Below are positions 38,990-51,156 of a DNA stretch of 64,000 bases, one piece after another. Location of the stretch: positions 11,280,001 to 11,344,000 of the forward strand of contig NW_025062478.1 in the NCBI RefSeq assembly GCF_000002995.4. Direction: 5' to 3'. Below the pieces are notes generated by a model that saw nothing but the letters and a program-made list of their open reading frames with translations, did no database searches and had not been told where the DNA came from. The DNA comes from Brugia malayi (taxonomy: Eukaryota > Nematoda > Chromadorea > Rhabditida > Onchocercidae). Within the stretch, counting starts at the first letter, position 1. Each line of letters begins with the position of its first letter. The position numbers and the translations under genes are program-made.

Positions 38990-41900
38990 TAGGTATTGAT
39001 CCGTAGCACATCAGATTCATTCTCTTTTTCAAAACAAAAAATAAATTATACATTTCCTCCTTAGCATAAAGGCAAGTGGATGAATATATTCGAATATATT
39101 TAGAGCATTTGCATCGTTTAATCTATCCAATTGCGAATTAATTTGGCAGAAAGTATTAGCAAAACGAAATTAGCATAATAATCTAAAATCTGTAATTAAA
39201 TCTTTAAAAATTCAATTAAACTCAAGCTGAGCTGTTTAGGTGCTATACAATTGAATTTGCTAAGGTTTTTTCTTTGTCCTCTTCTCATTATCAGTGATCA
39301 TCATTATCAGTGATCTTCTTCGGTGATCATATCTAATCAATTTCAAAAATATTCCTTTGCCTTATTCAAATATCATAGCCATATATAATCAATCAATACA
39401 TTCAGTTTAATTAATAATTAAATATATTATTATGATACGTATGTTACTTCATACGTAAAATTATGACGTATATTATTTCATACGTAAAATTATGACTTTT
39501 GAATTAATCAATTCTTCTCTTTCTCTTCATTTTGCATTCATATCTATAATTTTTCTTTTTTCATTGAAATTGACTGTTTCTTGAAAAAGTTGACAAATCG
39601 TTATGTTGATGATAAAAAATCATAAAAATGCATTAAGCTGCTATTATATTTAGTACTATTGTTGGTATCACTGACCATAAATAATAAAAATAATAATAAT
39701 AATAGTAATAATAAAAATAGTAAATAGCAATAATTACTCAATGATAATTGATAATAGTAACAACTAATGATAGAAACTGATAGTAATAATCAATATAATT
39801 AATAACATTGATAACATTAGTAATGATAATAATAACATTAATACTGCAACGAAGTAAAATTTGCTGCAATAATAATTTTTTTAGCAAATTTTGTTACAAA
39901 ATTTATACTCTATTAAAATGACAATTTTTCAATCTTTGAATTATTAAATTAAATTGCCATTTCAATTTGACAAACAAAAATGTCCTTGAAGATATTGTAA
40001 TCATTATCAGTCATTTCTTGCAATCTCTTTCCACCTCTCCACCTCTCCACACCTGTCATCACACATACCTGTAAGGCCACCTTTCCTCTAATTTCCTTTC
40101 TCTTTCTATTTCTCACATTCGCCATCGTTTGACGCTTATCTTCATCCTATACTTTATGTCTCTCTGTCAAATATTCCACGGGATCATTCATTCCCTCAAA
40201 TCAGAATATCAGCAGTGATTATCAGCAGTATTATGATATATTGCATGAACTGTCCCATCTCTATCGTAACGCTGAACTATCTGTCATCATTATCATCATT
40301 GTTATCACTGTTATCATTGTTATCATTGTTATCATCGTTATTATCACCACAGTCACTACCATCAGCAATGAATTAATTACATATCGCTATTCAGGTTGAA
40401 GTGCTGATCACCACCGAAAGAGCGATATTCTAGAACGGTGCAAATAATTGCAACCTGTCTTACTTATTCTCTCTCTCCCTGCTTTTCCCAGCAGTCTCTT
40501 CTTGCCCTCTTCTCTTTCCCCAATTCCCTCTTATCACCTCTTATCTTGCCCAACCCATCTTCCGGGGTATGTGCTCTGCCCTAATCAACCCACAATTACA
40601 ATTAGGTCTTTTCGCCATTTCTTTCATTCATCCATTATCATTCTATATCCTCCACTTAAATAGCAGTACCACTACTAAATCCTTTCATCTTATCTCTTAT
40701 ATTTTAAAAATTTCATAGTTTATAAATTATAAAATATCATCCAAACAATATTCCTTACATTCCTCTAACAAAAGTCCTAAATTACGAACTGTTAAAGTTT
40801 TCATTCTTTGAAAGGTTTCTGCTCAATCTCAAAATTCTAAATCAGTTGTTAGTTATTATTCAGAAGTAAATATCATTCTGAAAATTGAAAATACATACTT
40901 TTTTCATTGATAATATTAAATCGATAAAATTCAAACTTTACAGAATTAAAAAATGACAGAAAATTTTTTATGTGACCAATAAGTCTGTAATTGAATAAAT
41001 TATAATAAAAATATCATGAAATTGTGCAGAAAATTGCGATGATATTTAATATATTGAATTTAATTTTGCTACAATAAATTTCCATCACAAAAATCTTTCA
41101 ATTTCAATTTATTCTTATCCACAAAATTCCATCATTTCAATTTCTTTTGATTTATATCAATCATTGCAGGTGGCAATATTTTAATTATACTTCACGAAGT
41201 GCTATTAAAAAATCTAACTTTTATTCCAATCGTTCGTTTGCTCAGCTCAATTGATCGATTCAATAATGACAAAGATTAATTAACATATGATTGAAAGCTT
41301 ATCTTAGAATATTTCAAACTTCATATGCTAATTACTATTTTGTTTCCTTACAGAACCATTGAATGAGTCATTCACTCAATCATTCACATCGAGTATGCAT
41401 AATCGAACTAAAATTGTTGTATCATTCATATATATTTATTTATTCGATTACTAAAATTTCTTTTTTCTTTTTGTTTATTTCTCGAATTGATGAGTCATTT
41501 CAATTTTACTTTGCAATAATTTCAAAAAGGAAAAAAAAAAAAAAAAAAGAAATTAATGGTTAATCGTTTATGATTTTTCTGCCAATTTTCTACTTTAATT
41601 GCTCTTTTATAGCAAAAAAATAAAGGAAAAGAATGAAAGAATTTTTAATGATACATACCAATTAGAATTTAATGACAGTCATTAATTTTTCTTTTTCTAT
41701 TTTAATTTCAAATTTATGAATTATTTGTTTCATAGCAAATGATGCAGTCTGAGAGATGAAACAATAAACGAAAAATAAGTGAAAATTAATTGAACTATTA
41801 ATGCAAACAATTTTTTTAGTTTTATTTTAATTCATTTGCTTCATTAATTTATATCATATTTAATTGGAATAAAATAATTTTAAATATTTTTTTCTACTTC

Positions 41901-42357
41901 TATTTTCATCTGAAACTAACATAAAAAGATAATATGACATTTCTTTTTTTTTTTTTTCCTATCTTCTTTTTTTTCATCTTTACTCCAAAATAAAAATTTA
42001 AATCTTTTCAAATTTTAATCTCTCTATTTTAAATCTTTCCATAAACAGATCGAATATCACTTATCATAATTAAAAACATTGCTGACTTTTAACTCGTACC
42101 TAAATTTAATGTTTCATTTGTTTTAAGTTGTTAAATTTAATTTCTACTTCTAAAATTACTCAATGCTATTAAATGCTAATGTAAGCTTAGTAATATTTCC
42201 ACCAAATATTTTAAGTCACAAATTTCGGTATTTCCAATTCCTTTTTATATGACCATGAGGATATTATTAATTTACGATTAATGTTATAATAATGCCAACT
42301 ATTATTTTTATTGCTATACGAAATCTGTAAACAACATTTCATTGTTGTCCAGCAGAT

Positions 42358-42385
42358 CAGTCAATCAATCAATCAATCAATCAAT
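42358..42385. repeat. TCAA tetranucleotide microsatellite
   Basis: Seven consecutive CAAT/TCAA units in intergenic DNA. Confidence 0.9.
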
Positions 42386-45199
42386 AAATTGTGATTTATT
42401 TTTGTATCTTTAAAAAAAGAACATTTATGCAAATTTTCCTTTGTAACATTTGTATGAAACTATTTCAATAACTTAACTATTATTTATCAAACTTAACAAG
42501 AAACATTCTTCTAAGGAATTTTCCATTGCTAATTTCTTTCTACTGCAAATTGCTTGCAGATAAATGTTGGATTGCAGAAGTAATTATAGGACTTCAGGTG
42601 TTCAAAGGTGATAAATTGATTTCTGTCGCTAATCTAATTCGATTTATCGAACAGAAATAGCAAATCCTTTCTGGAAAGAAATGGAAAATGAAAAAATTTT
42701 ATTTAGCACAAAATGAAATTGCAAAGCAAAATTGGAGTAAAATAAATTTCACTTTCACTTACACTTCAAATTTTTCTTTTTTGTCCAAAACTTTTTTTTT
42801 TTCAAGACAATAATAGCAATGTTTGGTTTATTCTTATTAGTTAAAAGTTTTAATTAGCATAGCTTTCCTAATTTATGCGATGAATCTCAAAGTACTTCCG
42901 CTCGTCATACATTTCTCGTTTTAGCTGTGAAATCTTTAATCAAATTTAAAATTCCATCTTAGTTTTGCAAATTTCCTTTTTATATTCATCACAAAATTTT
43001 TTTTTTTTTTTTTTTTTTGCTAATAAAATATTTTAAAAATAGTAGATATTTAGAAGATTGGTCATTCTTCTTGATACTTTCATTTTAAATCTTTCAATTT
43101 CAAAAATGTAAATTTCTAGCATTTATATTTTTTCTAAATTTTGATAAATAATATTGCATTGTTGGAATGATTGAATTTTTTTAGCTAAGAAATTTGAAGC
43201 GTTTATTATAAGTGCAAAATAGGCAAATCGTTTAAAGACAAATTCTATTTTAGTATACAAATTCCGGTTTTATTATTATTATTTTTTTTAATACTATTTC
43301 TACTGTGTGATTTTTTGTATTAGAATAATTCAAAATCTGATGAATATTGCATATTTGTAAGAATATCAGATTTCCGGTAAGATTATTTAATCTTTTTTTT
43401 TTTTTCAACAATAACCATGTCGGAACTTTTATTCTTATTATGAAAAGTGTCAATGCATTGACCGGAAATTAAGAAAATTTGGTGGTATTTAGAGCAAAAT
43501 CAAATAATTTAATTGCAATTTATCAGATTTAAAACTTATATGGAATGTAGAAATAAAAAAATTTTTAAATTTACCCTTAGGCAATTTCAATAAGACTATA
43601 CGTTCTTCACATTTTTTCATTTTTTCTTTCTCATTTCTATACAATCAATCAGATCGATCGCTTTAAATCATTTTGAATTGGTTTAATTCGAAAATATAAA
43701 AATATGAAATATGTAATTTGATAATTTTTCATTTTCCACCTGCTAATTAAATAAATTTAAAAGTGAAAAAAAGGAAAGAAAAATTTACTCTTATTCCATA
43801 TTTCATCTCTTTGACAGATTTTTTTTTTTTTAATTTCTTTTTATCTTCCTTTAATCCAAGCAAAATCATTGAAATTATTGTTGGAAATTTTATTCCTTGT
43901 GTTGTAGACATTATTTTGGAATTTCAAATATTTTCACAAGAAAAAAAAGAAAAAAAAAAGAAAGAAAGGAAAAGAAAAAATAAAAAAAAAAATATTGAAA
44001 TTATTTATCGAATAGCATTTTTGCTAGATGTGTTATTTACTATATTTTAATGCTTGAATGAGTATTAAAATTTTAAACCCTCTCTTTTCATTCATATTTG
44101 ATTGCAGTTTGTTAGATTAAAATAAAATGTTCAAGAAAAATTCAGAGAAAATTGATGATGCATTCCTGAAATTTAAAAGATATGAAAAAAAATTTTTTTA
44201 ATTCTTTAAAAATTTTTGATCTTTTGAGATTTTATTTTATTTGATAAAGATTTAAATGTGCTTTTTTGTGGATAGGAAAAATTAATTTATAAATTATGTA
44301 AGCTTTTGAATAATTTTTGAATGTTTCAAGTATCATTGAAGAATATAAATTTTAATATGCATTATTTCCAAAATGTGAGCTCAAACAATAATTAAATTCG
44401 TTTATTCCACAAATTGTATTTATAAATGGCAATCGTTTATGAAACATTTAATTAAATTCGATTTAATTTCTTCTATTCGTTGCCATAGTGTTTCATTAAG
44501 TGCTAAAATTTTATTATATTATCTTTGAAGATATGAACACTTTGATAACAATTTTCATTTTCTCATCGCAAAATTTATAGGTTAATGTTATTCCTGCATC
44601 AAATTCAACGATTGAAGGAAAGAGCACAATCAGAGCTACTTGGAATGACTTTGAAAAATTATTAAGTCTATTTGCTAAGCAGAAGTCTCTCCTTCTTCTT
44701 CTGTTTATAAGAATCAGAAGCACCGACTGATAAAGTTCGTTTTGATGTACAAATAGTTATTGTTGCACCAAATATTTCTATTCATACATTTTGACTTTTT
44801 TTGATTTGACTTTTTGAAATAATAATAATAAATAGCAAAATAATAATAATAAATAATTGGCGGTAACAGTTTCATACCTGTAATCCTATTAGTAATTTGT
44901 TTAAATAATTATTTAAAGTATTAATCTTAATTCGGTACTATATAATCTTTACCAATTAATAAATTAACTAAGCAATAAATTAATTTCAAACTCTAATTTT
45001 TCTTTCGGTTCAGTTAATTCATAAAAGATTTATTTAATTAACAGTGAAATGATTAGTCAATTTAAAATATTAATTTAGCACTACAATTACAATTGAATTC
45101 ATAAAAATAAGAAAAAAAAAAAAAAAACATTTTCCCATAGCCTAAAATTAGCGTAAATGGGAATAATTTGTTGTGAATTCACTTGAAATTGTACTTCAT

Positions 45200-45285
45200 T
45201 GATGCATGTCAGCATGTCGTGCAGCATGCAACATGCATAACATGTCATGCAAATAGCATTCATTCATGCATGACAAAAAGTTAGT
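45200..45285. promoter_or_regulatory. Cluster of GCATG and ATGCAAAT motifs upstream of the Rho gene
   Basis: Repeated ATGCATG, GCATGC, ACATGC and TCATGC words plus one ATGCAAAT octamer (POU type) in under 90 bp, about 430-510 bp before the Rho GTPase start. Regulatory function is inferred from motif density only. Confidence 0.3.
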
Positions 45286-45710
45286 TAATATTGACAATAT
45301 TTGAAATTTAAAAAGAATGGAAAGAGAAGAAAAAAGATGAAAAGGATGAATGAATGAGATTAACAAATTAATCCAATCTGTTTCTTTCCTAACTTTTGAT
45401 TGAAACTATTTATAAAGAGAAGAGACGATGTTATTATTTGAGTCCAATTTCGGAATATTTCCTCCTTCTTTCATTCATCAATTTTCTGCTTATCATTTAA
45501 TCATATCAGTCTGATCATATCACAAAGTTGGCTTATCTCGTCAGATTAATTTACATTTCTTTGTTCTTTTTTATTTGGAAAATAATCTCTTTGCATTGAT
45601 ATCATTATTCATCTATCTAATATATATCTGAATTACATTTTGCAGTATTTGATAAGGGAAGAAAGGAAGAGAAATTTGATTATTGTTATCAGTTCGTATT
45701 TATCATCCCA

Positions 45711-48320
45711 ATGGTTCGAATTGAAATGGACCCACTGGATGAGGGGGAAAATATTCGTCACCTGAAATGTGTTCTGGTTGGTGACGCTGCCGTAGGGAAA
45801 ACATCGCTTATCGTTTCCTACACCACAAACGGTTATCCGAAACAATACACACCAACGGCATTTGATAATTATTCTGGTTTCTTTTTAATTTGTTAAATTT
45901 AATTTAATCTTTTTGCAATCATTACTTTGACAATGAATTTCTCTACTTTGAATTATTTTATATTTTCACATCAATTTTCTTCGAAATTCAAACTGAAATC
46001 AAATTCTAATATCATTTTTTTTTTTTCTCAAATTCAAATCAAATTAAAGCTAAAGTCCAGCATCAATTTTTTGCAGTTTATTATCAAATTTAGTCCAATT
46101 TTTTTTTTTTTTTTTTCAAAATTCAATGCAAAAATCTTTGAAAATGTGCTGTTTATTTATGCTGCAAAACAGCACCAATAAATTTCATTGAAAAATTAAT
46201 TATTTTCAGTATTGGTAAGGGTAGATAATCAACCAATACGTCTACAACTCTGCGATACTGCTGGAAAGGTTCCATTGCTTTTCTTCTCTTATTTTATTCT
46301 AATCCACAAAAAATTGATAGCAATTTTAAATTTAAGTGAAAGAAGCAATCTCTTACTGAGAGTATCACTGCAAGCCAAACATTCTATTTAGCTATATTCT
46401 TTTATTGCATACTATAATTATGACAGTATTTCATAAATTAGTTGTGAGATTTGTTGCAAAGGAAGTAATTCTAAGAAATATGCAAATGCATTTAATCAGT
46501 TTTAATTTTTTAATCAGAAATTTTACTACTAATTAGATAATTCAATCATTATGTTTAGACATACACACATACACAGTTATGCTAAAATATAAATAAGTTA
46601 AAATTATTATTTAAAAAAATATGAAGTTAAGATTATTTTTGTTTTAAAACTTTCAATTCCCATTCAGAAGCGAAAGTTTAAATTATCAAACTTTACAAAT
46701 TTTTATTAAATTATTTTTGCTTTCTTAACTTTTCTGTCAACTAAGCATATCGTTTGTTTATTTAATTAGTTGTTTGTTTGACAAGAATCCATGATAGTTC
46801 ATTATTCTTTTAGCAGAACTTTATTAGGACAGTTTCATTCATCTGACGCGCAAAATTTACTGTTCTTTAGCGCCGATTCTTCAGTCAAAAGAAATGAGCG
46901 CCTTTTGTTTACTGATATTACTGATAGAGAGTAATCATCTAATATACTTTTGTGTTGATCGTTTACAATTAATTAATTATCTATAATTATGATTTTAGCT
47001 TCTCTAAATGCGTGGTTCTTAGACGCTATTACATAACAATTACAAAAGCGAAATTTTTTCAGAAGTAAAATTCATTAGTTCAACCTCATTTCATCCATTT
47101 GTAAACAATCGTCTCATTATCATTATCATTTGTTGTCATCATCACTATCACTTCCACTACCTCTGCAGCAAACTAAACTGTTATCAGCTTACTTTACCTA
47201 CAATTTAGAGTTGAATTATGACCAATTTAAAGGTGCTATTGTATATTAGAGCTTGCTTTCAGGCTGGCTTCGACTCTCTACGACCATTTACCTACCCGGA
47301 CACAGATGTATTCCTGCTATGCTTCAGTGTCATGCTACCCGGTACTCTCCGTTCAATTACCGATCATTGGATACCGGAGATTAACAAAACAGTACCTAAT
47401 GCACCTGGTTGGCATGCACATTCGTCATTTTGGAATAAATTTCACGAGAATTACTCAAAGTATTATGCACAAAGAATATACAAAAAATACATAACAGAGA
47501 GTGAAATATTTGAATATTTAAAAATTAAAAGAATTAATAGTAATAGTATAGTATTACGGAATTACATGATGCTATACGGTGTTTACACTTTATTTACTGT
47601 ACCTAAATGAGCAAACTTTGTTAATCTTCTAAGAAAACTCTACAAAACAATATGTAATGATTACATTTCTCACAAATTGAAATTATTAACCTATAAATAG
47701 TGGCAATAAACAATTTGTGAGTTATTATTTAAAATTTACGGTCAATTTAAAACATAGAACTTTGAAATTTATTAAAAAACGATTGAGGAAGCTAACAAAA
47801 AAGATAGACTCAAAGTTTTACAATTTAATTGTAAATGATCATTTCATAAATATTTATAAAAATTTCATTCACATTTGCATTACTTTTTATTTGATCGGAC
47901 AAATAAATTTTTAATCTCAAATTAATTTCAGTAATCCTAGTTGGTACTCAATCAGATTTACGGGCAAATGTTGGTTTGGTAATTGATTTATGCAAAAATG
48001 GTGAGCAACCGGTCAGTGAATCAAAAGCTCGAATGTTAAGCGATGATTTATGCACTGATTACTTGGAGTGTTCCGCATTAACGCAACATAATCTGAAGGA
48101 AGTTTTTGACGCAGCCATTTTGACAGCGTTACGCAGTAAGTCATCATCCAATACTACCACCTCGTATGCAACCAAAATTACCAGTATGATACGTCTAACA
48201 CGTGAACAACGAGGTATTCTTGCTAGCGGTAATAATGGCGCTGAAAGAGATGCCAAGAAAGCAAGTCGCATTAGGCAAGGCTTCAAAAGGATTGTCACCT
48301 TGACGAAAAGGTTTCTTTAA
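45711..48320 (+). CDS. chw-1: RhoU/RhoV-family small GTPase (CHW-1-like) with altered catalytic residues
   Basis: Rho-family GTPase of the Wrch/Chp branch, which acts in polarity, migration and neurite guidance. Exons 45711-45876, 46210-46268, 47263-47407 and 47932-48320 total 759 nt, 252 residues. Branch marks: [20 protein letters not shown], the effector loop [45 protein letters not shown] (TQSD instead of TKLD) and [19 protein letters not shown]. Residue 26, equivalent to Ras Gly12, is Ala. Residue 75, equivalent to Gln61, is Lys, followed by AGF instead of the usual DEF. The N-terminus is short, without the proline-rich SH3-binding region of mammalian RhoU. The C-terminus is basic ([12 protein letters not shown]) and lacks a CAAX box or palmitoylatable cysteine. 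The second ATG (residue 6) is an alternative start. The exon 1 donor GTTTCT is weak but phase and family length agree. Confidence 0.92.
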
Positions 48321-50794
48321 ATTGTCACCATTTTATTGAATCGGTCAAAGGTTGAATTATGATTCACTTTGACAAATCTGCCAGAGAAGAAAGTGAAAAT
48401 TGTAGTTTATTAATCGAAGTCTTTTCTTTAGTTTATCATTTCCTTATTACAACTTATTTTCATTTTAATATTTGCAGTATTTTTGCTGGTAACCAACAAA
48501 TCATTGTTTGTTTTGAATAGAAGAAAATCAATTTTTGAAATTAAATTTATTTCTTTTTTTGCTAAATAAGCTAAAATAATCTCAAAATTTGCACTACCAA
48601 TGTAAATATCAGAAAAAAAAAAGAAAGATACCAATGCATAGAGAATGAATAATGTTTTAGTGCATAAAAATCTTAGTTGTTTGTAAAAAATAAAGACTAA
48701 CGATTAAGTTAATCTATTTCAAAAAGGAAATAAATATGAAAAAGAAATATTGATATTTTAATCTTTCATCCAAAACAAATCAATTTCATATTTATTTGCA
48801 TCTGTGGAATTTTCAAACAAAAATCAAATTATCTATCTCTTATGATGAATATTTTTGTCTTTCAAATCACCTAAAATTTATACATAAACTATTCACGTAC
48901 GTCTCATTTTGTTAGCCATTAAATCATTCCGTTTCATTCACGTATCGATTCGTTATCGATGTTTTCGATTATTTTACAAATTCATAAAAAAATTTGTAGT
49001 ATTATTTTCATTTTGTTTGCTCATTGTCATCCGTAATGCAGGAAGAATAGAGAAGAAATTATTTTATTTGCTTTATATATTTATGAACAAATTATATTTG
49101 ATGGTGCAATTTATCATTTACAATTGTATTTTCAATAAATTTTCCTTTTCCTTTTTCCGTATGCGCAATTCATCTATCAAACGTGTTCAAATGCTAAACA
49201 CAGATTATCTTGCAGAAATTAAATTAATATCATAAAGTTAATTCATTTCGATCAATATCTTAATAGCATTACTAAAAGTTATTCTTTCACATATTAATGT
49301 TTACATATTTACTTTCATCTATGTATGTCATTTGAAGTTTATTGGCAGTGTATGAGTAAACATATATGTAAATAATTTCAAATCAACCGCATAAATTAAA
49401 TTTTGAACTGTTGACATTATATGGCATTTTAATTAAAGATTCTGCATAAATTTTGTCGTAGGATTGTATGTTTCATCGCATGCAGCGTACGTTCTGTCAC
49501 GTGTTTCTTTCTGCGTAATAATAACTTCAAATTAAAAGACTGAAAATTAATTTACAGCAAATGTACGACAAGTGGTTTCCTTTGATCACAATCAAATCAA
49601 CGGAAGCAGAATTAACTGATTCACCTTAATTTACCTGGCAAACATCTATTACATCATAAGTGCTATGTCCTTTTATCAAGTGTCTCTTTATATTGACGTG
49701 GACACACTTTGAGGTGCAATTTTAGCATTTCATGGAAAGAGTCGAAAAAATCATCAAAATTGATTTATTGCATAATTTGAAGGATAAAAAACTTTTTGCT
49801 GAAAGAATAAAAAATTTTCTCGACCTATTCTATAAGAATTTGTAATTCAACGTAAATTACGCCAATAAAAAGTTTGTTAGTGACAGTAGTAAGAAATTAA
49901 TTATTCATAATTAGTAAATTTATAATTACATTAGAGAGAGATGGTCTGATGATATGCTTCTTTAAGAAAGGTAAGAAAGGTCACCAAGTAGTGTCACAAA
50001 GTGTCCAATGAAATATTCCACCTTTTTGCTGTCTCTATAAAACGATGATTATTTCTACATTTAAAGGCTATAATTTATTGCTTCGAAATATCCAATAAAT
50101 AAATTTCCATGGTTCTTTGATTATTTTTATAGAATTCTAAGCAGTGTTCACATGAATACTACTATTTCAAATGTTCTGAAAATTTAAACTAAGAAAGAGC
50201 ATTTGTTCTCGATATTGCTTAGATGACAAACCGTCCAGTATTGAGAACACCAAAAAGTTGTACTGCAGTGATTTTGCTGAAAACAGTGCTGAAATAGTAG
50301 AAAAAAAAAGTTAGAATTTGCTATAAAAATATTGTAAACAAGTTGACGTAACTATAAAAATATTTTACTCAGTATAAAATACCTTCGACGTAATTAAAGT
50401 TTATGAGCACAGATTTTATTACTTATCATTTTATTACGTGAGTTGTGTGCTATTAAGCATAGTTATGATAATGTGATAAGTGATATGTGATAAGTGATAA
50501 TTGTTGTAATTCATCGTTTAATTAAGCAACGAAAAATCTTTGTTTTTAATAATTTGATTAATTTGAATAAAAAATTGCAACTTCCCAAATTGCACACAAT
50601 TTTTTTTTAGTTTGAAAGGAAAACTTTAATTCTGCTTCTTTTGCATTTGAAATTTCAGCAATTTTGCCAAAATTTAAAAACACTAAATTCTAGAATAAAT
50701 TGAGGCGTTCAATAAAAAGTGCAGAAAAAAGTATTTTTTTACAAGAAAACACAAATATGTTTGTATTTAGTTTGATAACTGTAACTGTAACTGG

Positions 50795-50845
50795 TGTAAA
50801 TGCATGCAAATAGATGCATTTTCTGCGTGTAACATGCATGCATCA
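50795..50845. promoter_or_regulatory. Second ATGCAAAT/GCATGCAT motif cluster, downstream of the Rho gene
   Basis: TGCATGCAAATAG, GATGCATTTT and ACATGCATGCATC occur within 50 bp. The octamer ATGCAAATAG is shared with the cluster upstream of the Rho gene. Function is inferred. Confidence 0.25.
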
Positions 50846-50903
50846 GCAACTTTTTTGTATAATTTGAAATAAAAAGGAAATTAAATTAAATTATTAATAG
50901 GAA

Positions 50904-51156
50904 TACAATTATATTTTTGTTTACAAAATTACAATTATATTTTTGTTTACAAAATTGCAATTATATTTTTGTTTACAAAATTACAATTATATTTTTGTTT
51001 ACAAAATTACAATTATATTTTTGTTTACAAAATTACAATTATATTTTTGTTTACAAAATTACAATTATATTTTTGTTTACAAAATTACAATTATATTTTT
51101 GTTTACAAAATTACAATTATATTTTTGTTTACAAAATTACAATTATATTTTTGTTT
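50904..51156. repeat. 26-bp AT-rich minisatellite, about 9.7 copies
   Basis: Nearly perfect copies of a unit containing TTACAATTATATTTTTGTTT plus ACAAAA. One unit has GCAATT in place of ACAATT. Because 26 is not divisible by three and no frame has a stop, all three forward frames appear open across the array. Confidence 0.97.

Larger units (their letters stand above)
38694..45710. other. Seven-kilobase intergenic region between divergent FAM161 and Rho genes
   Basis: Contains an X-box (38976-38989), simple sequence of the AAT/TAAT type (about 39660-39850), a pyrimidine-rich stretch (40440-40680), a TCAA repeat (42358-42385), many A or T runs, and a cluster of GCATG/ATGCAAAT motifs (45200-45285). 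The longest open frames (40448-40663, 43763-44050) are low-complexity translations. No coding gene is supported. The length and position fit long-range regulatory DNA, which is inference. Confidence 0.55.

Noticed and set aside
40448..40663. Pro/Ser-rich plus-strand frame
   Set aside because: It translates a pyrimidine-rich stretch and has no conserved motif or credible exon partners.
43763..44050. Lys/Phe-rich plus-strand frame
   Set aside because: Low-complexity A and T runs explain the composition.
47306..47494. Plus-strand frame beginning [10 protein letters not shown]
   Set aside because: It is an out-of-frame shadow of the third exon of the Rho gene.
48909..49235. Hydrophobic 108-codon plus-strand frame
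   Set aside because: AT-rich noncoding DNA commonly gives Phe/Ile/Leu-rich frames; no start context or family match.
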